Assembly (NCBI GenBank): GCA_032191485.1 | Contig: JAVDOI010000009.1 | Location: 18,519,843-18,583,842 of the forward strand | DNA length: 64,000 bases | Source of the DNA: Leptoclinus maculatus | Taxonomy: Eukaryota > Chordata > Actinopteri > Perciformes > Stichaeidae | Direction of reading: 5' to 3' | Shown here: positions 1 to 15,275 of the stretch, in pieces | How positions within the stretch are numbered: position 1 is the stretch's first letter | Layout: each line of letters opens with the position of its first letter | Notes under the pieces: model-generated | Seen by the model: the letters and a program-made list of their open reading frames with translations, nothing else | Databases searched by the model: none | Told to the model about the DNA's origin: nothing | Program-made: the position numbers and the translations under genes

Positions 1-4544
<4,544 letters not shown>

Positions 4545-4552
4545 TCTTAGGC

Positions 4553-5072
4553 CAGTGTTTTTCAACCTATTCTGAGCCGCAGCACATTTTACATTAAAAA
4601 GATCCAGCGGCACACCAACAACCAAAAACGTTACAAAATGACACCTTTTAGCATAATACAGCATATATGCTGACAATTTAATGACAAGTCTCTAAATGTG
4701 TTGATCCCTACTAGGCTTTTCATCTGGGTTATGTTGTCCAGGGCCCAGTTCAGAGTCTGCATTTTTCCTTTTCAAATATTTCTCCATCGCTGTTCGTCTC
4801 GTCACCCCAACCTCTCCCGCTCATTATTTAATTCTACTGTTTTAAATTAACACGGTCATTATTGCGCTACCTACTGCCACCCACTGGCATGGAAGACTAT
4901 GTATTGCTTAGTCAGCCACTATATTGCAGCTCAGACGCTCAACAATAACAAATTATTTGCAGCAACTAAATCATTTTTTTTTGGACTCATTAAGTGAAAT
5001 TGGACATTTTCCCACGGCACACCTGCCGATCTCTCACGGCACACTGGTGTGCACAGCGGTTTAAAATCACTG
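4553..5072. mobile_element. non-autonomous hAT-type transposon (520 bp)
   Basis: The element starts CAGTGTTTTTCAACC and ends with the imprecise inverted complement GGTTTAAAATCACTG. It is flanked by 8-bp direct repeats, TCTTAGGC at 4545-4552 and CCTTAGGC at 5073-5080, with one mismatch. CAGTG termini and 8-bp target duplications are diagnostic of the hAT superfamily. The interior contains 'GCACAC' words typical of fish and mammalian hAT MITEs and no transposase reading frame. It was presumably mobilised in trans by an autonomous relative. Confidence 0.8.
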
Positions 5073-5080
5073 CCTTAGGC

Positions 5081-6365
5081 AACACAATCTGCCTGGTTAG
5101 GTTTAGGAGAAGATCGTGGAGTACAGAAGTTACTTGAAAAATAAGTCAACGTTGACTTCTGGGTTTGACACAAACAGCTGCGTGAAAGTCTGGTGTTTTT
5201 AGACAAACCCACAATTTGTACTAAATTCATATGACTAAGTGTACTCTTAGTGGTCATTAAATTAAATAACACTGTATCTGTGTTGTTGGAGAACCATAGA
5301 CCATATGTCAAGCACTGTACAGCGGAGTGGAGTCATAACTACAAAAGAGACTAGTAAGATGCCCCAGGAAATATTCAGAAAACAGTTCAACCATTTTCTT
5401 GACCTGCTTATGCAACGTGGCAGCTACAGTACAGCTGCCTGCCCGGGGTTTTCTCGAACATTCTTTAACACCTGCCTAAATAAGAAACACAAATACCGAC
5501 ACATTGTCAATCCTAGGAGGATTCAAGCTCCTCAGGCACTGTAATGCAGCGTTTACACTCTGTAAACATTTTCCAACCCAGACAGTTGCCTGTGCTAGAT
5601 GAGCTCATCAGGTTAGACACACTTATATAAGACAATGCAAAGGCAAGGAGATAACACAAGATTGTTGTTAATGCATTTTGAGATTGCCTACGAGTGCTTT
5701 GGTGACGATGTATTGTTTTGCTCTTGACAAATACAACAACCTGGTATATCCTAGTGTATTCATGTCATGTATTGTCTGATATTTCATCAAATTGAGCATT
5801 TGTATTCTAGGAGTGTGAAACTGTGGAAAATGTATTCATGTCATAGCTTTATAGTCGCTTTAGTTTCATGATCTGATAACAATAGTTGTCTTCCTGCTCT
5901 CACGCTATGGTAACCAGGACAGAATTATGACACTTGGTCAATCACAAGCCTTGTAACTGTTATCCAAGAGTACAAATCTATCGACTTCCCCCCTATAAAG
6001 ATGGGAATATTGCCCTCTTGTATGCACATCGACAGATGTGGTACTTTGCTTAGCTTGTGTACTCAGCCGCTCCACAGACTTTATGAGGGAAGATGAGGAA
6101 CCTCGGCTTGAATCATGAGCATGTGCTTTGTATGCACACAGTGAGTTCTGTAAAAACTGGGTGAATCATGGAACCGTCAGATGCAGGATGTTAAATTCAG
6201 GTCAGGTTCCATGAATGTTTTTAAAATAACACAATGAAGGTGAATTGCAGTCACAGGGGTCGTGTTATAGATGCAGATGGTTCTATAGTGCCATGGTTTT
6301 CCAGGGACATATTTTTAGAATACTGGGCTTCAGGTGCAATGGTAATGTGTGTATATGTGTGTGTA
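5081..6365. other. non-coding sequence with a dispersed-repeat fragment
   Basis: About 5090-5180 (GTTTAGGAGAAGATCGTGG and the following GTCAACGTTGACTTCTGGG) resembles stretches at about 11540-11580, 38855-38900 and 61215-61270. It is therefore a fragment of the same dispersed family whose fuller copy lies at 60395-61436. No coding exon is seen in the rest. Confidence 0.45.
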
Positions 6366-6453
6366 TTTATGTATGTGTGTATGTATGTGTGTATGTATGT
6401 ATGGATGGATGGATGGATGGATGGATGGATGGATGGATGGATGGATGGATGGA
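6366..6453. repeat. compound (ATGT)n-(ATGG)n tetranucleotide repeat
   Basis: An irregular TATG/TGTG tract passes at 6401 into 13 perfect ATGG units ending at about 6453. The ORFs that cross it encode only Met-Asp-Gly-Trp or Ile-His-Pro-Ser repeats and are not genes. Confidence 0.95.
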
Positions 6454-9449
6454 CCAAAAAGATAATCTTCATAAACTAAATATTCCGTTTGTTGCATCAA
6501 ACGACTTTAATGATTTGTGTTATAGAATATATTTGACGCCTGTTTTTGTTTTCAACAGAGTGTGTCTCTGATAAAAGCTTGGTTCAAATCAAACTGTGTT
6601 ACTCATCTAGGATGAAATGAATAAAGCATCTTGTAATGGCTCCACTCTGCAGAGCCATTATGGTCAGACAATGAACTGACTTTAACGGCCTGCCTTAACG
6701 ACCTTGTCCTAATGTGACCTAATGCTTAAAATGTCAAAACAAATGTGTTGCTTCTCTTTTTCCGATCAGACCACCAGACAAATAGCTTTTCTATATGGAA
6801 CCAGATCAAAAGATCAACCACACAAACGGTTTTGATTGCACAGTTAAAAAAAGGAAGACGTTGGACTGAAAGTAAATGTTGGCAAAATGACGAGTCAGTC
6901 AGGATGTGAAGTGCTGCTCTGCGTTTTGTTACATGTTAGCATTGAGAACATTGTGAAGCAAGGTGATTATTTTTAGATTCAAAATTAATTTTAAATGAAC
7001 TGTTAATGTTACTATAGTGTGATCATTTTGAAAAGGAAAATGCTTCCACATCTCCACAGCACGGCTACTCAATACACACGCTAATTCACAGAGGTCCTGT
7101 TATTAAAATGTCCTCACAAGAAAGGTCCGGACATCATAATGTCTGTTTTCTAAAATCAAGTTGTTGTTGTTGTGACCATATTGCTGTGTTCCAAGATCCC
7201 AGCAATTACTGGATTGATACAAATGTAAGAAAACATTTTGTCTGGAAATGAAGTATATGGTTATGTAATCACAACAAAAGTAGTGTTCCGTCATGGGTTT
7301 GGCTACTGTAGCTTTAAAGGCACTTACGGCTGGGCCGGCAGTTCAAACTATGTATTAAACCATAAAAGCATAGTCACTGTAGGTATTAAACGCTGTAAAG
7401 AATAAGTCTTAAGGGTCAGAAAGGGAATATTCTGAGCGAGGCTTTACAGGCATGGAGGAGAAGAGAAACAGTGATACCAAATAAGGAGATGTGCAGCATG
7501 AAGCAGAGGTGACCTCACCGATGAGGAATGTGATCAGAAGGATGGACAGCCTCCAGCCACGAAGAAGAAGGAGGGGTCGAAGAACTTTTGCCACAAAGGA
7601 TCAATAAGAGGAGGAGCCAATACTACTACAAGCCAATCACTGATGGACACAGACATTTGTTTTCAACGTTTTGGGACAGTTCGAACACTTTCCGACTTTC
7701 AGGGGATATAAAGAACAAGGTTTTAGGGAGTATTCTTCAGATCATATCACTCCATTTTCAGATAATCAGCTGGAGAGCTGAACTGTGAGGGAGTGTGTGG
7801 GTGTGATCTCTGCTCTCGAGAACATCACTATCGATAGTTCATTTAGTTTGCAATTGTTATTAAATATTGTTTTACTTTCAAACCGGATCCAGTAACTTTT
7901 TGGGTGCGCCTGCGCAGTAAGAAGTAAACAAAGCAGCCCAGCCCAGCGGCCTTGCAGTTTCATCAGAAAATTCTACCCTCCACAATGTTCCAAATGTGTT
8001 TAGTTAGCTCAGTTTAACCTATTGGATTTTTCGAACGCCCATGTTCCGTGCTTTGCTGCCACAGAGGAAATATATTCCGAGCAAAGCCTCAAGGGTCTTT
8101 TTCAAGGGAAAATATTGGCAACAAAACTAGTATGAAAGTGTTTCTTATATTCAAAAACTCTGCCCAAAAACAATACAATGTTATCATATTGGGGATGATG
8201 GCCAAAAGCATGAATACAAAACTCAAGTTGTAATAAACTGGAAACTGCACTCAGCTAATAATTACAACATACTTGTGTGGGTGAGGCGACTGTTACTCCA
8301 CTTCCATCTCCCCTTGTAAACTCTGTGGAGCGGCTGAGAACACACTGCTCATATCACAGAATGGTTCCAGTAGAACACATCTGTCACTGAGCAGGAAAGC
8401 AGGTAATGTTCCTATCTTTATAGGGGAAGTCGGCATGTTTGTGCTTGGACAACAGTTACAAGGCTTATGATCACAAAAAAGTGCCATAATTGTGTCCTGG
8501 TCGCCATACAGATGGGAAAATACCAAATAGGCACCTAAACCAAGAAACTATAGCAACTATAAATCATTTGAAGGAATACAATTTGTAGTGTTGTTGGTGT
8601 GTAAATCTGTCCTTCATGCAGACAGAGAGGAGCTCTTTATTCCACTGTTGACTACATAATAGATAGGTATATGATTTGCAAATGATTTGCCTCTCATCAC
8701 CTCTGTCACTCAAAAAGCACAGGCAGCCAGTGAAAGTCACACAGGCACCGCTTTCTAATCATTTCATGCAGACACTGAGAGAGGGATCTCCCCTCCGGCC
8801 CGCTGCTCTGCAGAGCTCTGTAGTGTTTCTGATGGGATAATCTCTGCGTTGTGCTACGGCCCATGTGAGGAAGGGATTACATATTTATTTGGGGAGTTTT
8901 CAACCCGCCTTCACCATCTGTCATCAGTAGAGTGGTCATGGGACATTTATGTATTTTGGGAGTATTATGGTGAAGTGGTAGGATGAGAGGGACTGCGTGT
9001 GAGTCAGAAAGTTAGGAGCGAGAGCTACTGATGGTCGTGACCTGATCCCACAGAAATAAGTGAATTGACCACGACCTCTTAACATAACAATGGTGGTGCA
9101 CATATCATGTTATCATGTTCACACACCGGGGACGTCAATATATTTTTTGTAGAACTGTTGCGTTGCAAACTGAACTGACACAAATCCACCAATCACTAAC
9201 GTTCTCTGCCTTCCAGTTGGATGTGTGAGTCACGTACGATCTCACACGGAAAAGGGACACAGAAGAGAGGATTCTATAGAATGTCTGAACAATATCCCTG
9301 TGCTGTATCATCCTTATGAAATCAATAGAAACATTAAAAAAAACGTTGTTGGTCCTCAGCTAATGCTGACATTAAATGTTTATCAGCTAAATATTAGCTT
9401 CTGTCTATGATGCTTTTGTGTTTGTTAATAAATAAGTCCAGGCACCAAT
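6454..9449. other. non-coding sequence, no gene seen
   Basis: About 3 kb without a recognisable exon, RNA gene or complete transposon. ORFs of 60-80 codons here have no recognisable family. Confidence 0.4.
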
Positions 9450-9927
9450 CCTGTCTGCTACATAATTAGGTTCCCATTTAACTAACTTGCACTCGCAATT
9501 ATGTTTCAAGGGAATTGCTCCCAGATTACAGTCACAGTTTGAAACAGTTCTAAACTTGTGGTTAATGTTGTAAATTGAAACAAAACAAAACCTTTCAAAC
9601 AACTTAATTATGTTTAGGCAACAAACATACTTGGTTTGGTGGGGGAAAAAAACATAGTTTGGCCTTCAATGACTTTGAAATTGATTCAAAACAAAAATGC
9701 AACCAAGGTACATTTAGGTCCACAGAAGTACTTCATACGGGACATGGACAGCAGTGTCATGGGTGGAAGTCCTGTGTTTTTTAACCCATCCAACCTTCCA
9801 CATATGTGGACATCCACAGACTTGGAAATGCACTTGTGATACTCAACACACGACAAAATACGTTTCCCTTGAAACATAATTCACAATGCAGTTTGGTTGT
9901 ATCGGAACGTAAATTTCAGCAGACAGG
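9450..9927. mobile_element. DNA element with ~70-bp inverted repeats (copy 1)
   Basis: The left end CCTGTCTGCTACATAATT and the following ~60 bases reappear inverted at 9866-9927; both arms contain the shared block AATTATGTTTCAAGGGAA. A second copy with the same inverted arms lies at 60395-61436. Flanks share AGGCAC, so a roughly 9-bp target duplication is possible but imperfect. Long inverted repeats with a duplication of about 9 bp would fit a Mutator-like element, but the superfamily is an inference. No transposase is encoded. Confidence 0.65.
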
Positions 9928-10084
9928 ACCGTAGGCACACGTAACAAACTTAAACCAAACACTGATACTAACAGCACAGGAGAGGTCAGTTTGATTCCAG
10001 ACACCAAATTAGAATGTGTAGGACTGAATAACTAAATTAATTAAATTTAAATATTATATGCAGTAAATATATAAAATCAAATAA

Positions 10085-10930
10085 ATAAATAACTAAAGTA
10101 AACCAACTGGACAGTCCCAAAAGATGTGTGTGATCTCCTATTTTTCCACATAACAACATAATGCTGCCGAAGGATCCTTCACATATGAAGAGATTATAAA
10201 AGGTGTATTGAAATATCAGATTTTTAATTTCCAGTCAAATTATTTCCATAATTGGCTATTGATTCCTTTATGACAGTTGTTGCACATATCTTCCCACGTT
10301 TTATCTTCAATTATAACATTTAATTCCAATTCCCACTTGTCCTTGATATTCCATGTATTTTGTGATTTGTCAGCTGTAAGCTTTCTATATTTGTGGGAGA
10401 CATGGTTTTTAGTTGGAAACCGTTTTTCTGCAATACCAATAAAATAGTCTTCTATTACACATTTTTACTGACTAACTGTCTCTCTTTATGGTTTGTGATG
10501 TAGTGTCCCATTCGAAGGTACCTATACAAGTCATTTGATGAAAGTATATATTGTTCTTGCAGCTGGGAGAATGATTTGAGTTCTGTTCTGTCAAATAATT
10601 GATTGATAGTTTTAAGACCTTTATCAGCCCATCTTCTAAATCCACTATCCCACATAGAGGGAGGGGATTCTATGTTGCCTACTAGTGGCGTAGCCCTTGA
10701 GAGTGAGCTTGGTCCTTCAAGTGTTTTTTTTATTATTGTCCAGATCTTCATAGTGTGTTTTATCCATTCGTTTTCAATTTAGATTTTATTAAAGGACTTT
10801 ATGTCAATAAAGGGCAATGTTGATAGAGATATACCCTTAGCTGTGCTTTGTTCTATCTGGGTGCATCCTGTCTCTTGGTCGTTTCCAATCCATACCACTA
10901 TGGCTGTTATGGCTGTACATTTTTAAGATG
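10085..10930 (-). pseudogene. L1-like LINE ORF2 C-terminal fragment
   Basis: On the minus strand the translation contains WDSGFRRWADKGLKTI, then NQLF, SFSQLQEQY, LSSNDLYRYL and a downstream GDHTHLFWDCPV cluster. This order is characteristic of the region after the reverse transcriptase in ORF2 of fish L1/Tx1-type LINEs. The open part spans 10455-10751 on the minus strand; flanking homology continues through stops and frameshifts. Endonuclease and RT domains are absent, so this is a dead, 5'-truncated copy. The clade is assigned from remembered motifs. Confidence 0.75.
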
Positions 10931-12534
10931 AAAAAGGCTCGGTCGACTTTCTAAGACAGAAGCCTCAAATTGCAATAGTCTTAAAAGTGAACACCATAAA
11001 TTACAGTGTCATTTTTCAACTCCACCCTCCACTTTGTACAGGGTTGTTCACCGGTCCTTGACTCACCTGAAGCTGATTTTAAGGTTATGATTGTTCTTTA
11101 ACTTGACATGGGTGGGCACTATTTAGATCTCTTCTGACCTGCCTGTGTGCCCCATGAAGTTACATTAAAGGCAACTGCTGTTGCTGCCTTCAAATTAAAG
11201 GACAAAATGTATTGTTTGTCCATGCCCTCTAGAACAACGCATGAAAGTGGTTTCTGATCTGTCACCCCTATCAGCAGGATGACATTGATTGTCAGCGCCT
11301 TCTAGAACTGTCACAAATCACTGCTGGAAAACTGAATCCGTTTTTATTATGTGACAACGGCACGATTAAGGTCCTATTACCCGACTTCTACCATGGATGT
11401 GTAGTGAAAGCAGCGCGTTGGTAGAACGGCAGCCTCCATGCTCCATCTATTATGACACAGGATGCGTTCAGGTCAACGTTGTGGAACTGACGCTGTTTCA
11501 AACACGTAGTTAACATTGTTAATTGAAAACAATTTAGGAGACAGGTTTAGGAGAAGATCATGGTTTGGGTTATAATAAGTGAGTTTGTTGCCTTATTAAT
11601 CATCGTATTTAAGTTGAGTACATTATTTACTTTAAGTATGTTGTGTATGAATACATACATCTCATCAGTTAAGTATGTTACTTACACTACATAAGTTATA
11701 TACTGCGGGACACAATCAGCTGTCACCTGGGTGAAAGTCTGTGTTAGTTTGACCCATCCATCCATCCCAACCTCCTCCATGCACACACCTTGTTGCTCTT
11801 TATACTACGTCACCTGACTTCCTCCGTTGCTCCTGTGATGAATACTACGGCCACTAGAGGTTCGCGCCTTGCAATGTTGATCCTCCCCGTTGTGATCCAA
11901 CTTACCAATAGATGATAACGGCCTACAATCGACCCAAATGACGTTGCGCACACAGTGACAGGATCCCCCTCATTTGGACCCTCTCTGCGATGGTTCACCG
12001 AGACCGGCCGGGAATGAAGGCGGCTTGTGGCTCTGACAATGAGCTTTCCAGGACCCCGTCTCCTTTACCATGCTGTGTGGGTGTGGGGTTTTTGCCCTGT
12101 CTTCACCATTCATATTGATATGATTTAATAGTTTACTAGAGCACAAAGTTCTTCAGAGATCAAGCCTTTTAATCTCGCTCTCAAAGTGGACTAGATTTAC
12201 TGGCCATTACTGTATTTACCTTTTGATAAAAGTTTAAGATTTAAACCCTCTGTGGGTTTTTTTTCCTAGTGGTAGCTACGTGTAACCTGTTTAAAAGACG
12301 CGAGCCAAGATGCTGGCCAGTACATCGCAGAAGCATTCCAGATATGTAGCATGCTATATCTCTGGATCTGTCAGGGAGTCTGTCAGGGATCTACAGCCAA
12401 TGACAGTCCAAGACACGGGATGGGGATAAACCTGGGGGAGAGGTTGCCTAGCCTGTAGCCACCTGTGTGTGCTGATAACTTTGGAAGCAGGTGCTCAGGC
12501 TTCAGTATTGAGTGTAGGTCACCAGAGATTTTCC
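10931..12534. other. non-coding sequence with dispersed-repeat fragments
   Basis: About 11460-11800 carries words shared with other copies of the 60395-61436 repeat family (GTTTAGGAGAAGATCATGG; TTTGACCCATCCATCC). No exon is recognised. Confidence 0.4.
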
Positions 12535-12539
12535 CACAC

Positions 12540-12573
<34 letters not shown>
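12535..12573. repeat. (CA)n microsatellite
   Basis: About 19 CA units with one CG interruption. Reading frames across it are simple-repeat artefacts. Confidence 0.95.
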
Positions 12574-12575
<2 letters not shown>

Positions 12576-14280
12576 CACAATCACTGCAATTACATGCGTA
12601 AAATGGAAGAAAATAAACTCAAGCCCTATTCACATGGGACTAATATAAGGGCCAATTTGCCCCAAATGTCTGCATTTTCAAATAATAGCAAATAGCACAG
12701 GAGCACCGAGGCCCTGTTTGCTTGGCAACGCGATTAGTGATGGATTTCACCCTTTACAGTTGCTTTGAGAGTTACACTTTGTGTCTTTTAGTCTCATTTG
12801 TGCAGGTTCAGCGGCTGAATTCGCCCCTCTGTATTTAATACGAGTTGGTGTGTGTCCTTTTGAAATGTCTATCTGTGATTCAAAAGCAATTACTCTTCAT
12901 ATTATGCATTGCATTATAAGTGATGAACAAGTGTACCAATTGTAAAAAAGTTTTGGAAACAAGTAACTATAGTCCCTTTCCATGGAGAGTTCCTAGAAAA
13001 CGTGTGTTTTCCTCGAGCATACTGTAGCACAATGTGCAACGCTCCTCATGACTTCCTGGCTCTTGCACCCTGAAGCTACCAGATCTCAGCTGAATCCTGT
13101 GACTTCTCTTTCCTTTTCAGTCTTCCGTCTTTCTCTCAGGCTCAGAGCAAAGCATGAGACATCTTCATGTGTTTTTCATGCTGGAAGAGAAACAAATTCT
13201 CAGATCGGAGCCATGGGAACAAGAGGAAAAGATGCCCTTAAAACAATCTGCTTATCTCTGTAATGGTCCCGAATGAGACGAGCAACAGATTAGCCCACGG
13301 TAATATCTTTAGTGGCCTCTCCAGTGTATAATTAAAAAGGCCATTGTTTTAGTGAGTATATATAAAGCAGTGTTTGAGGTGATTTTCATTCTGAGGTGTG
13401 CCAGCTCTATGGGACAATCACAACAGTTTCCTTTCTTCTGATCTTGCTCAGCTCAGCAGCTCCTTAAGGATCTAAACGCAGCCTAAGAACCTAGAGAGAC
13501 GATGAACCCAGTTTGTAAATGGGATAAATCAGAGGAAAGATAAAGTGAGGGCCACATAAATGGATAAAAGAAAGCACTGGTAATCTGTCTCAGCCTTTGG
13601 AAGTATCTTTTTTTGCCAAACGTGACATGAGCTGGTGGGTGTCATGAAGGATACAGAGCACTGATTCACAGTGGGCATGGTTTGGAAACCACTAAAGCAG
13701 CAGGGCCACTGATTAATGGGGCCAAAGATCCATGCAAACGCATTCATATGTTTCCGCTAGCAGCAGCTGTCCAATATTAATCTAATGTAATGAGCAATAA
13801 ACACCCCATCATGATCGGAATTGCGATTTAAAAGTCTCAGTGATCTGTTCTGAGAGGAATTACAACCAGATGTACTCCTGCCCTGTCAGAGAGAGAGAGC
13901 AGGAAACACTGAGTTTTTTTTGTTTTTGGACTCATTTGCTTTTAGCCCCGGCGCGCTTTGATAGATGGCAAATGTCCCCCTATAACTCACAAATGAACAC
14001 ATTTCGTCCGAAGCAACCAGCTGAGACTTTTACATGTTGGTTTTAGTACACATTAAACAAACGAGACACGGTTGATCAGTGTGCTGTAGAGGTACTAACG
14101 GGAGGATTTTGGACGGAGCCAGGCTAGCGTTTCCTTCCTCATTACAGCTTTATGCTAAGCTAAACTAACTGATCCCTGCCAGCACAGCTTCACATTTACT
14201 GTACAGACATGAGAGTAATGACATGCTTCTAATCTTACTCTCAGCAAGAGAGTGAAAGGTGTGTTTTATTCCTTTTACTT
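12574..14280. other. non-coding sequence, no gene seen
   Basis: No recognisable exon, RNA gene or transposon end. Several 70-codon ORFs have no family resemblance. Confidence 0.4.
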
Positions 14281-14560
14281 TAAAGCTGGGGTAGGCTAGC
14301 CTCAAAATCTATAGTTTACTCTTACCGGTTTGAAGAAACCAGTAAGAGTAAACTAATTTTGAAAGCATCCAACCAAAAAAAAAAATCCCAGCCCTTCCCT
14401 TCAGGTCTCCCTCTAAAGACACTCGCCCAAAGAAAGGCTCTGCCTGACTCTCTGCTGGAAGACGTGTCCCTCAGAGAACGTTGTGGAGATCAGAGAACGT
14501 TGTGGAGATCAGCGTACGGTAGGGGCCCAGACAGAGGGATAAGAACATCAACTGCCCGCA
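14281..14560. repeat. dispersed fish repeat containing a near-perfect hairpin
   Basis: It begins AAAGCTGGGGTAGGCTAG and continues with a 20-bp stem, 14312-14331 pairing with 14336-14355 (one mismatch, 4-nt loop GAAG). A CCAACCAAAAAAAA tract and a Pro/Ser-rich C-rich stretch follow. I recognise the general type as a common fish interspersed repeat but cannot name the family. At about 14476-14513 a 19-bp unit (AGAGAACGTTGTGGAGATC) is tandemly duplicated. Confidence 0.45.
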
Positions 14561-14715
14561 TAATGAAAACTGTTGAAACATAAATTAATAGAACATAAAT
14601 AGAATATATTAAGACATCAGACTGACTTCTCTGTAAACGGTAAATGCTACAACTTACACAGGTCCCCTAAACGTCTCATATTCGGCTTGTGCTGTAACAG
14701 TCTTTAACAACAGAG

Positions 14716-14870
14716 CACCCACATAATAATGATAATAATAACTTTATTCATATAGCACCTTTAAAAACAGAGTTTACAAAGTGCTTTGACAGACAAAGCA
14801 GCAAAAGAGGCAATAAAAAAACAGAAAGCTCCACAGTGAGGCCCAACAAAGCACGACAACAACAAGGTAA
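14716..14870. repeat. dispersed repeat 'ACTTTATTCATATAGCACC'
   Basis: An (AATAATG)n-like leader followed by ACTTTATTCATATAGCACC, ACAGAGTTTACAAAGTGC and an A-rich tail. This sequence type recurs at very high copy number in teleost genomes and is probably a retroposon end. The family is not identified. Confidence 0.4.
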
Positions 14871-15099
14871 GAGTTAAACCTGATAAAACAGTATAATAGA
14901 TGAAACACAAAAAGATAATCAATACGATAAAATAAACAAAGAAATAAAATGTGTCAAATGTATAGAATAAAATCAAACATTAAAGCGAAAAAAGCACATA
15001 AGAACAGCACTATCAAAGTTCTCAATATATGTTGAATTCATTGTGTTTGTGTTGCTATAGAATGCTAAACATATTAACATATTATGGTATATCTTTGTA

Positions 15100-15275
15100 T
15101 TATGTCTTTTCCTTTTACTGTGTTATTGTCTTGTCATTGTTTGACCTGCCAAGGGACTGCAGATGCAAATTAGCTTAAGCTACAATCTGGTACAGTGCAT
15201 CGAATGGTGACATTTATGTTTAAACTGTACATGGTCCCTTTCAAATAAATAAATAAATAATAAATAATATTAACC
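15100..15275. repeat. probable retroelement 3' end
   Basis: Sequence containing GACCTGCCAAGGGACTGCAG and GGTCCCTTTCAAATAAATAAATAAA, ending in an AAAT-rich microsatellite tail. This layout is typical of the 3' untranslated end of a fish non-LTR retrotransposon or its derived SINE. No coding remnant is seen. Confidence 0.35.
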
